Below are positions 44,771 to 53,595 of a DNA stretch of 64,000 nt, in pieces. The stretch covers positions 3,534,001-3,598,000 of the forward strand of contig NZ_JAUSZL010000002.1 in the NCBI RefSeq assembly GCF_030817535.1, written 5' to 3'. A program made the position numbers and the translations under genes. The notes beneath the pieces were generated by a model. The model was not told where the DNA came from. It made no database searches and was given only the letters and a program-made list of their open reading frames with translations. The first letter of the stretch is position 1; each line of letters starts with the position of its first letter. This stretch comes from Streptomyces sp. V3I8 (lineage in GTDB: Bacteria > Actinomycetota > Actinomycetes > Streptomycetales > Streptomycetaceae).

Positions 44771-45082
44771 TCAGACGCCCGCCCTCCGCTGCGCCTCCTC
44801 CACGAGCACCAGCGCCTCCGCCAGTTCCGCCTCGTTCCTCAGTACGAGCGCCAGGTCGTGGACGGCCACCGTGATCTGGTCCGCCGACGCGAACATGCCC
44901 GCGTCCGGCATCTCCCGCGGGACCTGCCCGGGGTCCTCGATCCGCTGGGCACGCAGTGCCAACTCCCTGGCCAGAGCCAGCGCCTCGGCCGCCGCCCCCC
45001 GTTGCAGCCGGCTCTGCGGCGCGGCCCGCAGCCGGTCGGCGAAGTGGTCAACGGCACGGGTCAGCGGCGTCGTATCAAGCAC
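44771..45082 (-). CDS. Small helical protein of unknown function
   Basis: The 103-residue protein is all helical by composition (LTRAVDHFADRLRAAPQSRLQRGAAAEALALARELALRAQRIE; ADQITVAVHDLALVLRNEAELAEALVLVEEAQRR). No family was recognised. A leaderless-type -10 lies six bases before the GTG. Confidence 0.7.
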   Translation of the reverse strand: MLDTTPLTRAVDHFADRLRAAPQSRLQRGAAAEALALARELALRAQRIEDPGQVPREMPDAGMFASADQITVAVHDLALVLRNEAELAEALVLVEEAQRRAGV

Positions 45083-45088
45083 CTCGCG

Positions 45089-45094
45089 AGACTA
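45089..45094 (-). promoter_or_regulatory. -10 element of a leaderless promoter (gene 44771-45082)
   Basis: TAGTCT on the minus strand, six bases (CGCGAG) before the GTG start. Confidence 0.6.
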
Positions 45095-45186
45095 CGCGCA
45101 GCAACGGGCCTGTTGCCAACGACCGGACGCTCAGGCACGGTGGCGTGAAGGACCGGCTTACATCCCCTTTGCGTCCGGAGGCGCCG

Positions 45187-45417
45187 ATGTCCCAACTCTT
45201 CTCCGCGGAGACCCATCGCAATCTGCTCGCCCGCATCCCCCACTGCACCGGTCGTGAGATCTCCGACTGGCTGCGCACCGTCGACGAAGGCCCCGCTCTC
45301 CATCGCTTCGAGGAGAAGGTCAGCTGGCTCCGTGCCGAGCACGACCTCGCGTACGGCCACGCGAAAGCCATCATCCACGAGTACGACCTGAGGAGGGCGG
45401 CGCGCAATCTGCGCTGA
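45187..45417 (+). CDS. DUF4287-family small protein
   Basis: The 76-residue protein has the features of the DUF4287 family: TGREISDWLRTVDEGPALHRFEEKVSWLRAEHDLAYGHAKAIIHEYDL. A helical protein of unknown function, usually 70-80 residues long, so it is complete. The RBS GGAGG is five bases before the ATG. It ends in a strong hairpin shared with the convergent Bax-inhibitor-like gene. Confidence 0.85.
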   Translation: MSQLFSAETHRNLLARIPHCTGREISDWLRTVDEGPALHRFEEKVSWLRAEHDLAYGHAKAIIHEYDLRRAARNLR

Positions 45418-45453
45418 GCGCGCCCCGCTCCGCTTCGGCACCGGAAAAAAGAA

Positions 45454-45491
45454 GGAAGGGCCCCGCGAACCGTGGTTCGCGGGGCCCTTCC
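45454..45491. terminator. Bidirectional hairpin terminator
   Basis: A perfect 18-bp stem (GGAAGGGCCCCGCGAACC and its complement) with a two-base centre. On the plus strand A-rich sequence precedes it (GGAAAAAAGAA). Confidence 0.85.
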
Positions 45492-45536
45492 TCACAAGCG
45501 GTTGCCGGGCCTCGTGCCCCTGCCCGCGGCGGAGCG

Positions 45537-46451
45537 CTAGTCGTTGCCGCTGAAGATGGCGACCAGCCGCAGCATCTCCAGGTAGATCCAGACGAGGCTC
45601 ATGGTCAGGCCGAACGCGGCCAGCCAGGACTCGTCGCGCGGCGCGCCGTAGGCGATGCCGTCCTCGATCTGCTTGAAGTCCAGCGTCAGGAAGAAGGCAC
45701 CCAGGACGATCGCCAGGATGCCGACGATCGCGCCGAGCGGGCCCATGCTGCGCAGTCCGCCGTCGTCGGCGACACCGAAGACGACCAGCAGCAGGTTGAC
45801 CGCCATGACCAGCACGAAGGCGATCGCGATGGCCATACCGATGCGCGCGTACCGCGCGGTGACGCGGATCCAGCCCGCCCGGTAGACGAGCAGGGTGGCG
45901 CCGGAGACGGCCAGCGTGCCGAGCACGGCCTGGAAGGGCGCGCCGGACCACCTGCTGTTGAACATCTCGCTGATCACGCCGAGGAAGACGCCCTCGAAGG
46001 CGGCGTACGCCAGGATCAGCGCGGGCGAGGCCTTGCGCTTGAAGGCCTGGACCAGCGCGAAGACCATCGCGATGAGCGCCGAGCCGATGGCCAGGCCGTA
46101 GCTGCTCGACGAGACGGGCAGCAGGACCCAGGCGAGAACGGCACCGACGGTGACGGTGCCGAGGGTCATGGCCGTCCGGGTGACGACGTCGTCCATCGTC
46201 ATGCGGCCGGCGGCGGGCGGGGCCTGCGGCGGTGCGCCGTGCTGCAGGTCCTGCTGGGCGTACGGGTTCTGGGCGTAAGGATTCTGCGCGTACGGGGTAC
46301 CGCTCTGCGGGGCGCCCGGGGCACCCTGTGCGTAAGGGTTCCCCTGCGTTCCGACAGCGGGGCCCCCGGCCTGCGGCGCCGCGTTGAAGCCCGCGTAGCC
46401 GTTGTCGCGGCTGAACCCCCGTCGCGAGAAGACCGGGTTGCTGCTCCTCAT
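45537..46451 (-). CDS. Bax inhibitor-1/YccA-family membrane protein
   Basis: The 304-residue protein has a hydrophilic N-terminal region of about 90 residues with NPYAQ repeats (PYAQNPYAQNPYAQQ) and then seven hydrophobic segments, ending SLVWIYLEMLRLVAIFSGND. The seven-helix part is the Bax inhibitor-1 family, which in bacteria includes pH-sensitive calcium leak channels. The N-terminal repeats are typical of the actinobacterial branch. The ATG has GGAG seven bases upstream. Confidence 0.92.
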   Translation of the reverse strand: MRSSNPVFSRRGFSRDNGYAGFNAAPQAGGPAVGTQGNPYAQGAPGAPQSGTPYAQNPYAQNPYAQQDLQHGAPPQAPPAAGRMTMDDVVTRTAMTLGTVTVGAVLAWVLLPVSSSSYGLAIGSALIAMVFALVQAFKRKASPALILAYAAFEGVFLGVISEMFNSRWSGAPFQAVLGTLAVSGATLLVYRAGWIRVTARYARIGMAIAIAFVLVMAVNLLLVVFGVADDGGLRSMGPLGAIVGILAIVLGAFFLTLDFKQIEDGIAYGAPRDESWLAAFGLTMSLVWIYLEMLRLVAIFSGND

Positions 46452-46649
46452 TTCACTCCTCCATGGCCACCTTGCGCGGCCTTGGCTCAAGAGTAATGGG
46501 TAGGCAAAAGAATGCATCTAGTGCCTGGGGAGGATCTTTCCCCTCTTGTGACCGGGAACACCGGGTCTCACCCCGGCATTCCCCGCACCGGTAGAACGCC
46601 GGTACGTACCCGTCCGGTTCCCCGGGCGGTGCTCTTTCACTCCAGGGGT

Positions 46650-47825
46650 TCACTCCAGGGCGAAGCCCGTGTACCCCTCGGCGAGGTCCTGTTCGGCGGC
46701 GCGCGAGCCGGCGAGCCGTTCGAGCCGGGCCAGCTGGATCCGGTCCTCGAAGGGCGTCGCGTCCGGCGCGCGGTGCAGCATGGTGGTCATCTCGTACGAG
46801 AACCGCTCGGCCTGCCAGACACGGCGCAGGCAGGTCTGCGAGTAGGCGTCGAGCAGCGCGTCGGAGCCGGTCGCGGTCCGGTGCGCCAGCGCCCGCGCGA
46901 AGGTCACCACGTCCCCGACCGCGAGGTTCAGCCCCTTGGCGCCCGTCGGCGGCACGATGTGGGCAGCGTCCCCGGCCAGGAAGAGCCGTCCGTGCCGCAT
47001 CGGCTCGTGCACGTGGCTGCGCATGGGCGTGACGGACTTGGCGGTGACGGCGCCCCGTTCCAGCCGCCAGTCGTCGGCCGTCTCGAACCGGCGCTCCAGC
47101 TCGTCCCAGATCTCCCCGTCGCTCCACGTCCCGGCGTCCGTGCCCGCCGGCACCTGCAGGTAGAGCCGTGAGACAGCGGGCGAGCGCATGGACAGCAGGG
47201 CGAAGCCGCGCTCGTGCCGGGCGTAGACGAGCTCGTCGTGCGACGGCGGCACGTCGGCGAGGATCCCCAGCCACCCGAAGGGGTACGTCCGCTCGTAGAC
47301 CCGGGTGAGCTCCCCGGGGATCGCACGGCGGGCCACCCCGTAGGAGCCGTCGCACCCGACGACGTACGCGCACTCCAGCACCTCCTCGCGCCCGTCGCGG
47401 CGAAAGCGCACCCGGGGGCTGTCGGTGCCGGCCCCCTCGACGGCCAGCGCCTCCGCCCCGAAGAGCAGCGGTCCGCCCTCCTTGAGCTGCAGCGCGATGA
47501 GGTCCTTGCACACCTCGGTCTGGGCGTAGACCATCACCGACCGGCCGCCGGTGAGGGCGGGGAAGTCGACCCGGTGGCGCCTGCGCGCGAACCGCAGTTC
47601 GATGCCGTCGTGGCGCAGCCCCTCCCGGTCCATGCGCTCACCGGCGCCGGCCGCGCGCAGGACGTCCACGGTCCCCTGCTCCAGGATCCCGGCGCGCTGG
47701 CGCTGCTCCACGTACGTCCGGTCACGGCTCTCCAGCACGACGGAGTCGATCCCCGCGTTGTGCAGCAGCCTCGCCAGCAGCAGACCGGCCGGTCCTGCTC
47801 CGATGATCCCGACGGTGGTACGCAT
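46650..47825 (-). CDS. pobA: 4-hydroxybenzoate 3-monooxygenase (PobA-like)
   Basis: The 391-residue FAD monooxygenase hydroxylates 4-hydroxybenzoate to protocatechuate. The dinucleotide motif VGIIGAGPAGLLLARLLH opens the protein, the DG motif is in VVGCDGSYGVARRA near residue 160, and the GD motif with PTG loop is LAGDAAHIVPPTGAKGLNL near residue 285. Length and motifs match PobA (about 394 residues). The start was placed at the ATG after AGGGCG; a GTG two codons earlier is possible. Upstream lie a promoter and a perfect operator-like repeat. No protocatechuate genes are nearby. Confidence 0.88.
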   Translation of the reverse strand: MRTTVGIIGAGPAGLLLARLLHNAGIDSVVLESRDRTYVEQRQRAGILEQGTVDVLRAAGAGERMDREGLRHDGIELRFARRRHRVDFPALTGGRSVMVYAQTEVCKDLIALQLKEGGPLLFGAEALAVEGAGTDSPRVRFRRDGREEVLECAYVVGCDGSYGVARRAIPGELTRVYERTYPFGWLGILADVPPSHDELVYARHERGFALLSMRSPAVSRLYLQVPAGTDAGTWSDGEIWDELERRFETADDWRLERGAVTAKSVTPMRSHVHEPMRHGRLFLAGDAAHIVPPTGAKGLNLAVGDVVTFARALAHRTATGSDALLDAYSQTCLRRVWQAERFSYEMTTMLHRAPDATPFEDRIQLARLERLAGSRAAEQDLAEGYTGFALE

Positions 47826-47845
47826 CGACACGCCCTCTGTTCGTG

Positions 47846-47865
47846 TGGTGAAGTTTTATTCACCA
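47846..47865. promoter_or_regulatory. Operator-like inverted repeat upstream of pobA
   Basis: TGGTGAA-GTTTTA-TTCACCA is a perfect inverted repeat (7-bp arms) between the proposed -10 and the start codon, suited to repression. The position suggests a PobR-type or MarR/IclR-type regulator. Confidence 0.65.
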
Positions 47866-47878
47866 GGTCACCCACGCG

Positions 47879-47907
47879 AGTCTCCGACGCACGGGACCCG
47901 CTGTCAA
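47879..47907 (-). promoter_or_regulatory. pobA promoter
   Basis: A consensus -35 TTGACA and a -10 GAGACT with 17-base spacing on the minus strand; the inverted repeat follows directly downstream. Confidence 0.6.
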
Positions 47908-47993
47908 CGGTCACGTGGTCAAGTATTCAATGAAGGGTGCACCCTTAACCGGCATACGCGGGGATACGCCGGGAAGGAAGGAAGTGTCGGAGG

Positions 47994-48077
47994 TGCCCGG
48001 AACCGGACTTGAACCGGTACGCCCTGTGAAGGGCAGCGAGGTTTAAGCTCGCCGTGTCTGCATTCCACCATCCGGGC
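47994..48077 (-). tRNA. bldA: tRNA-Leu(UAA), the bldA tRNA
   Basis: The 84-base tRNA reads on the minus strand: acceptor GCCCGGA/TCCGGGC, a D arm (TGGTGGAATGCAGACAC), anticodon stem GCGAG/CTCGC around loop CTTAAAC, giving anticodon UAA, a long variable arm of class II type (TGCCCTTCACAGGGCG) and T loop GTTCAAG. The discriminator base is A and a full CCA is not encoded. This is the only tRNA that reads UUA efficiently in Streptomyces; its loss gives the bald phenotype. A TAGGCT at about 48104-48109 (minus strand) may be the -10. Confidence 0.95.
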
Positions 48078-48494
48078 AGGCCATGGGCTCCGCTTCGAGT
48101 GCTCCGAGCCTATCGGGAGCGGTCCCCCGAACTTCGGTGGGGCGACCCGATGTTGTCTTATTTTATTGGAGTCTGAGGGTGCATCAGCCCACGGTATGCG
48201 CCATCCGCACATGCCACATGCCTTTTGAGGAGCGCCGGGCGGCCCCCGGGGAATGACGTGATTTCACCGCCCGAACGGGTGGAATCTGACGAACCGTCGC
48301 CGATTCCGTCCCGCGGCGCCTCCAGGGCTCCGCTCTCGGGGGCCGGGGTCATCCCCAGGTATGACAGGGAGCCGTGTGGTGCGACTCGAGTCTGCCCCCG
48401 GAACCGGAACAGCGGGTGACTACACGGCGCGGTCCGGCGCCGACGATGGAAGCAGTCGTCCACTCGTCGTCGTACCGACAAGGAGCACCCTTCC
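48078..48494. promoter_or_regulatory. Regulatory region between bldA and the ABC exporter
   Basis: The gap serves the bldA promoter (left) and the ABC operon promoter (right). An AT-rich segment (TTGTCTTATTTTATTGG, 48153-48169) stands out. Closer to the ABC genes the inverted repeat GTCAT-CCCCAGGT-ATGAC (48348-48365) is a possible operator. No coding sequence is evident. Confidence 0.5.
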
Positions 48495-49265
48495 GTGACC
48501 ACCACTCCCCTCGCCGAACGGACCACCGCGGTGGCCGCCCGTGCCACGGAACTCTCGAAGGTCTACGGCCAGGGGGAGACCCAGGTGGTCGCTCTGGACC
48601 AGGTCTCCGTCGACTTCCGGCAGGCCGAGTTCACCGCGATCATGGGACCGTCGGGGTCCGGCAAGTCCACGCTGATGCACTGCGTCGCGGGGCTGGACAG
48701 CTTCTCCTCCGGCTCGGTCCGTATCGGTGAGACCGAGCTCGGGTCCCTCAAGGACAAGCAGCTCACCAAGTTGCGCCGGGACAAGATCGGCTTCATCTTC
48801 CAGGCGTTCAACCTGCTGCCGACGCTGACCGCCCTGGAGAACATCACCCTCCCGATGGACATCGCGGGCCGCAAACCGGACAAGCAGTGGCTGGAGACGG
48901 TGATCGCGATGGTGGGCCTCGCCGACCGGCTCTCGCACCGGCCCTCGCAGCTCTCCGGAGGGCAGCAGCAGCGGGTCGCCGTGGCGCGGGCGCTGGCGTC
49001 CCGCCCGGACATCATCTTCGGCGACGAGCCCACCGGGAACCTGGACTCGCGGTCGGGGGCGGAGGTGCTGGGGTTCCTGCGCAACTCCGTGCGGGAGCTG
49101 GGGCAGACCGTGGTCATGGTGACCCACGACCCGGTCGCGGCGGCGTACGCGGACCGGGTGGTCTTCCTCGCCGACGGGCGGGTGGTGGACGAGGTGCACG
49201 CGCCCACGGCCGACGCGGTGCTGGACCGCATGAAGCGGTTCGACGCGAAGGGCCGCACCAGCTAG
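48495..49265 (+). CDS. MacB/LolD-type ABC transporter ATP-binding protein
   Basis: The 256-residue ATPase has Walker A GPSGSGKST (residues about 52-60), Q-loop FIFQAFNLLPTLTALEN, signature LSGGQQQRVAVARAL, Walker B IIFGDEPTGNLDS and the switch histidine in MVTHDP. It pairs with the FtsX-type permease 236 bases downstream. Such pairs act in mechanotransmission, lipoprotein or peptide export, and resistance to envelope antibiotics. GTG start with AAGGAG nine bases before it. Confidence 0.95.
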   Translation: MTTTPLAERTTAVAARATELSKVYGQGETQVVALDQVSVDFRQAEFTAIMGPSGSGKSTLMHCVAGLDSFSSGSVRIGETELGSLKDKQLTKLRRDKIGFIFQAFNLLPTLTALENITLPMDIAGRKPDKQWLETVIAMVGLADRLSHRPSQLSGGQQQRVAVARALASRPDIIFGDEPTGNLDSRSGAEVLGFLRNSVRELGQTVVMVTHDPVAAAYADRVVFLADGRVVDEVHAPTADAVLDRMKRFDAKGRTS

Positions 49266-49348
49266 GGCGCGCTTACCCGCTCGCCCGGCCCGGGCGCTGC
49301 CCCTGGCCCGGGCGCGGCTCCCGGTCTGCGGGCCGGTGGGGGCCGATC

Positions 49349-49422
49349 GCGCAGTTCCCCGCGCCCCTCGAAAGCGGGGCTGCGCCCCGGCTTTCGCCCT
49401 TCAGGGGCGCGGGGAACTGCGC
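49349..49422. repeat. Inverted pair of the AGGGGCGCGGGGAACTGCGC element
   Basis: A reversed copy (49349-49368) and a forward copy (49403-49422), both exact, enclose GC-rich arms CGAAAGCGGGG / CCCCGGCTTTCG that also pair. The 74 bases fold as one long hairpin between the ABC ATPase and permease genes. Confidence 0.85.
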
Positions 49423-49501
49423 GGCCCGCCCCCACCGGCCGGCAGCCGATGTCGTACCCCACCCATCGCCACCCATCGCCACCCACCTGGACTGAGAAGA
49501 C

Positions 49502-52030
49502 ATGCTCCGTACCGCCCTGCGCAACGTGCTCGCGCACAAGGCCAGGCTCTTGATGACCGTGCTCGCCGTGATGCTGGGCGTGGCGTTCGTCTCCGGCACC
49601 CTGGTCTTCACCAACACCATTTCGGACGCCTACCAGAAGAGTTCGGCGAAGGGCTTCGACCAGGTCGACGTCGCCGTCCAGCCGGAGTACACCGAGGACA
49701 AGGGCGACAAGCTCGCCAAGGAACCGGAACTGACCGGACCGCTGCTGGAGAAGGCCGCGGGGGCCCCGGGCGCCGGGAACGCCATCGGCGTCGTCAGCGG
49801 CTTCACCGCGATCGCCGGCAAGGACGGCAAACTGATCGGCGGCGGCTTCCAGTCGCAGGGCGGCAACTACTGGGGCGACAAGGACCCCCGCTACCCGCTC
49901 AGCAGCGGCAAGCGCCCCGTCGGGAAGAACCAGGTCGCGATCGACGCCGAGACGGCGAAGCGCGCCGGCTACGAGGTCGGCGACAGGATACGGCTCTCGG
50001 TCGACGGCCCGGTCCTCACCCCCACCGTCACCGCCGTCTTCACCACGGACGACGGCAACGTCGCCGCCGGCGGCAGCCTCGCCCTCTTCGACACGGCCAC
50101 CGCGCAGCGGCTCTTCCACAAGACCGGCACGTACGACGAGATCGACGTGAAGGCGGCCCCGGGCACCAGCCAGACCGCGCTGCAGGCGAACCTCGACAAG
50201 ATCCTGCCGAAGGACATCGTGTCCACGACGACCGGCCAGGAACTCGCCGACCAGCAGGCCGTCCAGATCGAGGCGTCGATGAGCGGCCTCAAGACCGGTC
50301 TGCTGGTCTTCGCCGGCATCGCCCTGTTCGTCGGCACGTTCATCATCGCGAACACCTTCACCATGCTGGTCGCCCAGCGCACCAAGGAACTGGCGCTGCT
50401 GCGCGCGGTCGGCGCCTCCCGCAAGCAGGTCACCCGCTCGGTGCTGCTGGAGGCCTTCCTGGTCGGCGCGGTCGCCGCCGTCACGGGCCTGCTCGCGGGC
50501 ATCGGCATCGGCGCGGGCCTGCGCGCCCTCATGGGGACCCTGGACGCCGCCGTGCCCGACGGCCCCCTGGTCGTCACCCCCGGCACGGTCGTCACGTCGT
50601 TCGCCGTCGGCATCCTCATCACGATGCTGGCCGCCTGGCTGCCGGGCCGCCGCGCCGCCAGGATCCCCCCGGTCGCGGCGATGAGCAGCGTGCACGCCGC
50701 GGCGACCACCAAGTCGCTGGTGCTGCGCAACACACTCGGCGCCCTCTTCGCGGCGGCGGGTGTCGCCGTGGTCCTGGCCGCCACGACGATGGACGGCACG
50801 GACGGCCAGGTCCCGATGGGCTTCGGCGCGGTCCTGCTGATCATCGGCGTCTTCATCCTCACGCCCCTCCTCTCCCGCCCGCTGATCGCGAGCGCCGCCC
50901 CGGTCCTGCGCGTCTTCGGCGTCTCGGGCAAGCTCGCCCGGCAGAACTCCGTACGCAACCCGCGCCGCACCGCGGCCACCGCCTCCGCCCTGATGATCGG
51001 TCTGACCCTCATCACCGGCATGACGGTGATGGCGGGCAGCCTGCAGAAGTCGATCGACGAGATGGCCACGTCCGCCCTGAAGGCCGACTACGTGGTCTCC
51101 ATGGCGAACTTCAACTCCCTGTCGCCCGACGTCGGGAAGAAGCTCGGCGGGACCGACGGCGTCACCGCCACCAGCCCCCTGCGCGACGCGCCCGCGCGCA
51201 TCGAGGGCGAGACCGAGTACGTCACCGGGGTGAACGGCTCCACGATCGGCGACCTGACCGACCTGAAGATCGACAGCGGTACGTTCGAGGTCGGCGGCGC
51301 CCAGGTGGTCGTGGACGACGAGACCGCGAAGGACCACGGCTGGAAGGCCGGCTCGACGTTCTCGGTCTCGTACGAGGACGACGAGAAGCAGCGGCTGACG
51401 GTCGCCGGTGTGTACGAGGGCAACGAGATGATCAGCGGCATCATGCTCGACACCGCGACCCTCGCCCCGCACCAGACGGACCCGCGCGACATGCAGGTCA
51501 TGGTGAAGACCGCCGGCGGTCCGTCCGACGCGACCAAGGACAGCCTGGAGAAGGCGCTCGGCGACAACCCGGCCGTCAGGGTCCAGGACAAGCAGGACGT
51601 CTCCAACGAGATCGCGCAGATGTTCACCCTGATGCTGAACATGCTCTACGGCCTGCTGGCGATGGCCGTCATCGTCGCCGTCCTGGGCGTCATCAACACC
51701 CTCGCCATGTCCGTCTTCGAGCGGTCGCAGGAGATCGGGATGCTCCGCGCGATCGGCCTGGACCGCAAGGGGATCAAGCGGATGGTCCGCCTGGAGTCCC
51801 TGGTCATCTCGCTCTTCGGCGGTGTGCTCGGCGTGGGTCTGGGCGTGTTCTTCGGCTGGGCCGCCGGTGAGCTCGTGGCCGGCAAGATGCCGACGTACGA
51901 GCTGGTGCTGCCCTACGACCGGATGGCCGTCTTCCTGCTCCTGGCGGCCGTGGTCGGCGTCCTGGCGGCCCTCTGGCCGGCCCGGCGGGCGGCCCGCCTG
52001 AACATGCTGTCGGCGATCAAATCCGAGTAG
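49502..52030 (+). CDS. FtsX/MacB-family ABC transporter permease
   Basis: The 842-residue permease has an N-terminal membrane helix (LLMTVLAVMLGVAFVSGTLVF), an extracellular domain of about 230 residues, a first FtsX domain (about 260-400: FAGIALFVGTFIIANTFTML, GAVAAVTGLLAGIGIGAG), a second region with a large extracellular part, and a last FtsX domain (about 710-840: LLAMAVIVAVLGVINTLAMSVFERSQEIGMLRAIGL, then LESLVISLFGGVLGVGLGVFFGWAAG). It forms the membrane part of the exporter with the upstream ATPase. The gap of 236 bases holding a repeat hairpin may lower its expression relative to the ATPase. Confidence 0.94.
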   Translation: MLRTALRNVLAHKARLLMTVLAVMLGVAFVSGTLVFTNTISDAYQKSSAKGFDQVDVAVQPEYTEDKGDKLAKEPELTGPLLEKAAGAPGAGNAIGVVSGFTAIAGKDGKLIGGGFQSQGGNYWGDKDPRYPLSSGKRPVGKNQVAIDAETAKRAGYEVGDRIRLSVDGPVLTPTVTAVFTTDDGNVAAGGSLALFDTATAQRLFHKTGTYDEIDVKAAPGTSQTALQANLDKILPKDIVSTTTGQELADQQAVQIEASMSGLKTGLLVFAGIALFVGTFIIANTFTMLVAQRTKELALLRAVGASRKQVTRSVLLEAFLVGAVAAVTGLLAGIGIGAGLRALMGTLDAAVPDGPLVVTPGTVVTSFAVGILITMLAAWLPGRRAARIPPVAAMSSVHAAATTKSLVLRNTLGALFAAAGVAVVLAATTMDGTDGQVPMGFGAVLLIIGVFILTPLLSRPLIASAAPVLRVFGVSGKLARQNSVRNPRRTAATASALMIGLTLITGMTVMAGSLQKSIDEMATSALKADYVVSMANFNSLSPDVGKKLGGTDGVTATSPLRDAPARIEGETEYVTGVNGSTIGDLTDLKIDSGTFEVGGAQVVVDDETAKDHGWKAGSTFSVSYEDDEKQRLTVAGVYEGNEMISGIMLDTATLAPHQTDPRDMQVMVKTAGGPSDATKDSLEKALGDNPAVRVQDKQDVSNEIAQMFTLMLNMLYGLLAMAVIVAVLGVINTLAMSVFERSQEIGMLRAIGLDRKGIKRMVRLESLVISLFGGVLGVGLGVFFGWAAGELVAGKMPTYELVLPYDRMAVFLLLAAVVGVLAALWPARRAARLNMLSAIKSE

Positions 52031-52056
52031 CGGCCGCACACGGCCGCAGCCGACCG

Positions 52057-52090
52057 GAGGGGCCCCGTTCCGTCAGGAACGGGGCCCCTC
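52057..52090. terminator. Bidirectional hairpin terminator
   Basis: A perfect 15-bp stem (GAGGGGCCCCGTTCC and its complement) with a four-base loop, between the convergent permease and CFA genes. Confidence 0.85.
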
Positions 52091-52099
52091 GTCGTCCGG

Positions 52100-53398
52100 T
52101 CAGTTCCAGGTACGGGCCCGCAGCGGCATGCCCGAGGCGCCCGAGCCGGGCGTCCGTACCGCCAGCACCTGGTTGACGCCGATGCGGTTGCGTTCGAAGG
52201 CGAGCGCCGAGGCGGCCATGTAGAGGCGCCAGACGCGGGCCCGGCCGGGGCCGGTGAGGCGGACGGCGTCCGGCCAGCGCGCCTCCAGGTTGGCCACCCA
52301 GCGGCGCAGGGTCAGCGCGTAGTGCTCGCGGATCGACTCGACGTCGCGCACCTCGAACCCGGCGCCCTCCAGCTGGGTCACGGTCTCGCCGACCGGCGCG
52401 AGCTCCCCGTCCGGGAAGACGTACGCGTCGATGAACCCGTTGATCTCGTACGCCGCCTCGTCGCGCCAGGGCCGCCGCCCGATCTGGTGGTTCAGGAGCC
52501 GCCCGCCGGGCTTCAGCAGGGCGAACAGGTCCTTGGCGTACTCCAGGTAGCGTTCGCTGCCGACGTGTTCGGCCATGCCGATGGAGGAGATCGCGTCGTA
52601 CGGTCCGTCGGTGACGTCGCGGTAGTCCTGGACACGGATCTCGATCCGGTCGGTGAGCCCCTCCTCGGCGACGCGCTTGCGGGCGTACGCGGCCTGCTCC
52701 TGCGACAGCGTCACACCGACGACGCTCACGCCGTGTTCGCGGGCGGCGTGGATGGCCATGGAACCCCAGCCGCACCCGACGTCGAGCAGTCGCATACCGG
52801 GCTTCAGGTCCAGTTTGCGGGCGACGAGGGAGAGCTTGTCGCGCTGGGCGTCCTCCAGGGTGCCGTCCGGGGCGTCCCAGTAGGCGCACGAGTAGACCAT
52901 GGACGGGCCGAGGACGAGTTCGTAGAAGTCGTTGCCCACGTCGTAGTGGTGACTGATCGCCCGGCGGTCGCTGCGCCTGGTGTGCGGGTGGGACAGCCGG
53001 GAGTGTCTGCGTACCTCCTCCTGCGGCGGGGCGGGCGGCAGCGGGGCACCCGCCAGCCGTACGAGCCCGCGTACGGCGGCCCGTACCTGGGGGTCGCGCA
53101 GGGCCTGGCCGAGGGTCCTGGCGTCCTCGCCGCGCTCCCACACCAGCTCGGCGACCGCGTCCAGTACCGCGTACAGGTCGCCGTCAACCGTCAGGTCGCC
53201 GGAGACCCAGGCTCTCGCGAGGCCCAGCTCCCCCGGTTTCCACAGGAGTCGGCGCAGGGCCCGGCGGTTGCGTACGACGACCACCGGGGTGCCCGGCGGT
53301 CCTGCCTCCGAACCGTCCCAGGCACGAATCCGTACCGGGACCGGGGCTCCGAGCAGCTGTTCCATCAGCGCCTTGAGCCGAAGCGCCGCGTCCTGCAT
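52100..53398 (-). CDS. Cyclopropane-fatty-acyl-phospholipid synthase family protein
   Basis: The 432-residue SAM-dependent methyltransferase shows HHYDVGNDFYELVLGPSMVYSCAYW near residue 140, SAM motif LLDVGCGWGSMAIHAA near residue 195, GVTLSQEQAAYA, and EINGFIDAYVFPDGEL. This is the layout of CFA synthases, which add methylene or methyl groups to unsaturated acyl chains in membrane lipids. The N-terminal 130 residues form the helical domain of the same family. An RBS GGAGG stands eight bases before the ATG. Streptomyces has several such paralogues, so the exact product is open. Confidence 0.9.
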   Translation of the reverse strand: MQDAALRLKALMEQLLGAPVPVRIRAWDGSEAGPPGTPVVVVRNRRALRRLLWKPGELGLARAWVSGDLTVDGDLYAVLDAVAELVWERGEDARTLGQALRDPQVRAAVRGLVRLAGAPLPPAPPQEEVRRHSRLSHPHTRRSDRRAISHHYDVGNDFYELVLGPSMVYSCAYWDAPDGTLEDAQRDKLSLVARKLDLKPGMRLLDVGCGWGSMAIHAAREHGVSVVGVTLSQEQAAYARKRVAEEGLTDRIEIRVQDYRDVTDGPYDAISSIGMAEHVGSERYLEYAKDLFALLKPGGRLLNHQIGRRPWRDEAAYEINGFIDAYVFPDGELAPVGETVTQLEGAGFEVRDVESIREHYALTLRRWVANLEARWPDAVRLTGPGRARVWRLYMAASALAFERNRIGVNQVLAVRTPGSGASGMPLRARTWN

Positions 53399-53595
53399 GA
53401 CGCACACCTCCGTGACGAGGAATCCCACAAACTCCGACACCACGTAAACACCGACGGGGGCGGAGCGCAGTCCCGCCGGACCGTCATCTCTGAGCAAAAT
53501 ACATGCATCGACCATGTTTCTCGTCCCGCCACACCTGCCCGTCCGGGACCGGGACGAGGAGGGGGACGGGGAGGGGGACCAGGGCGGGAGAACGC

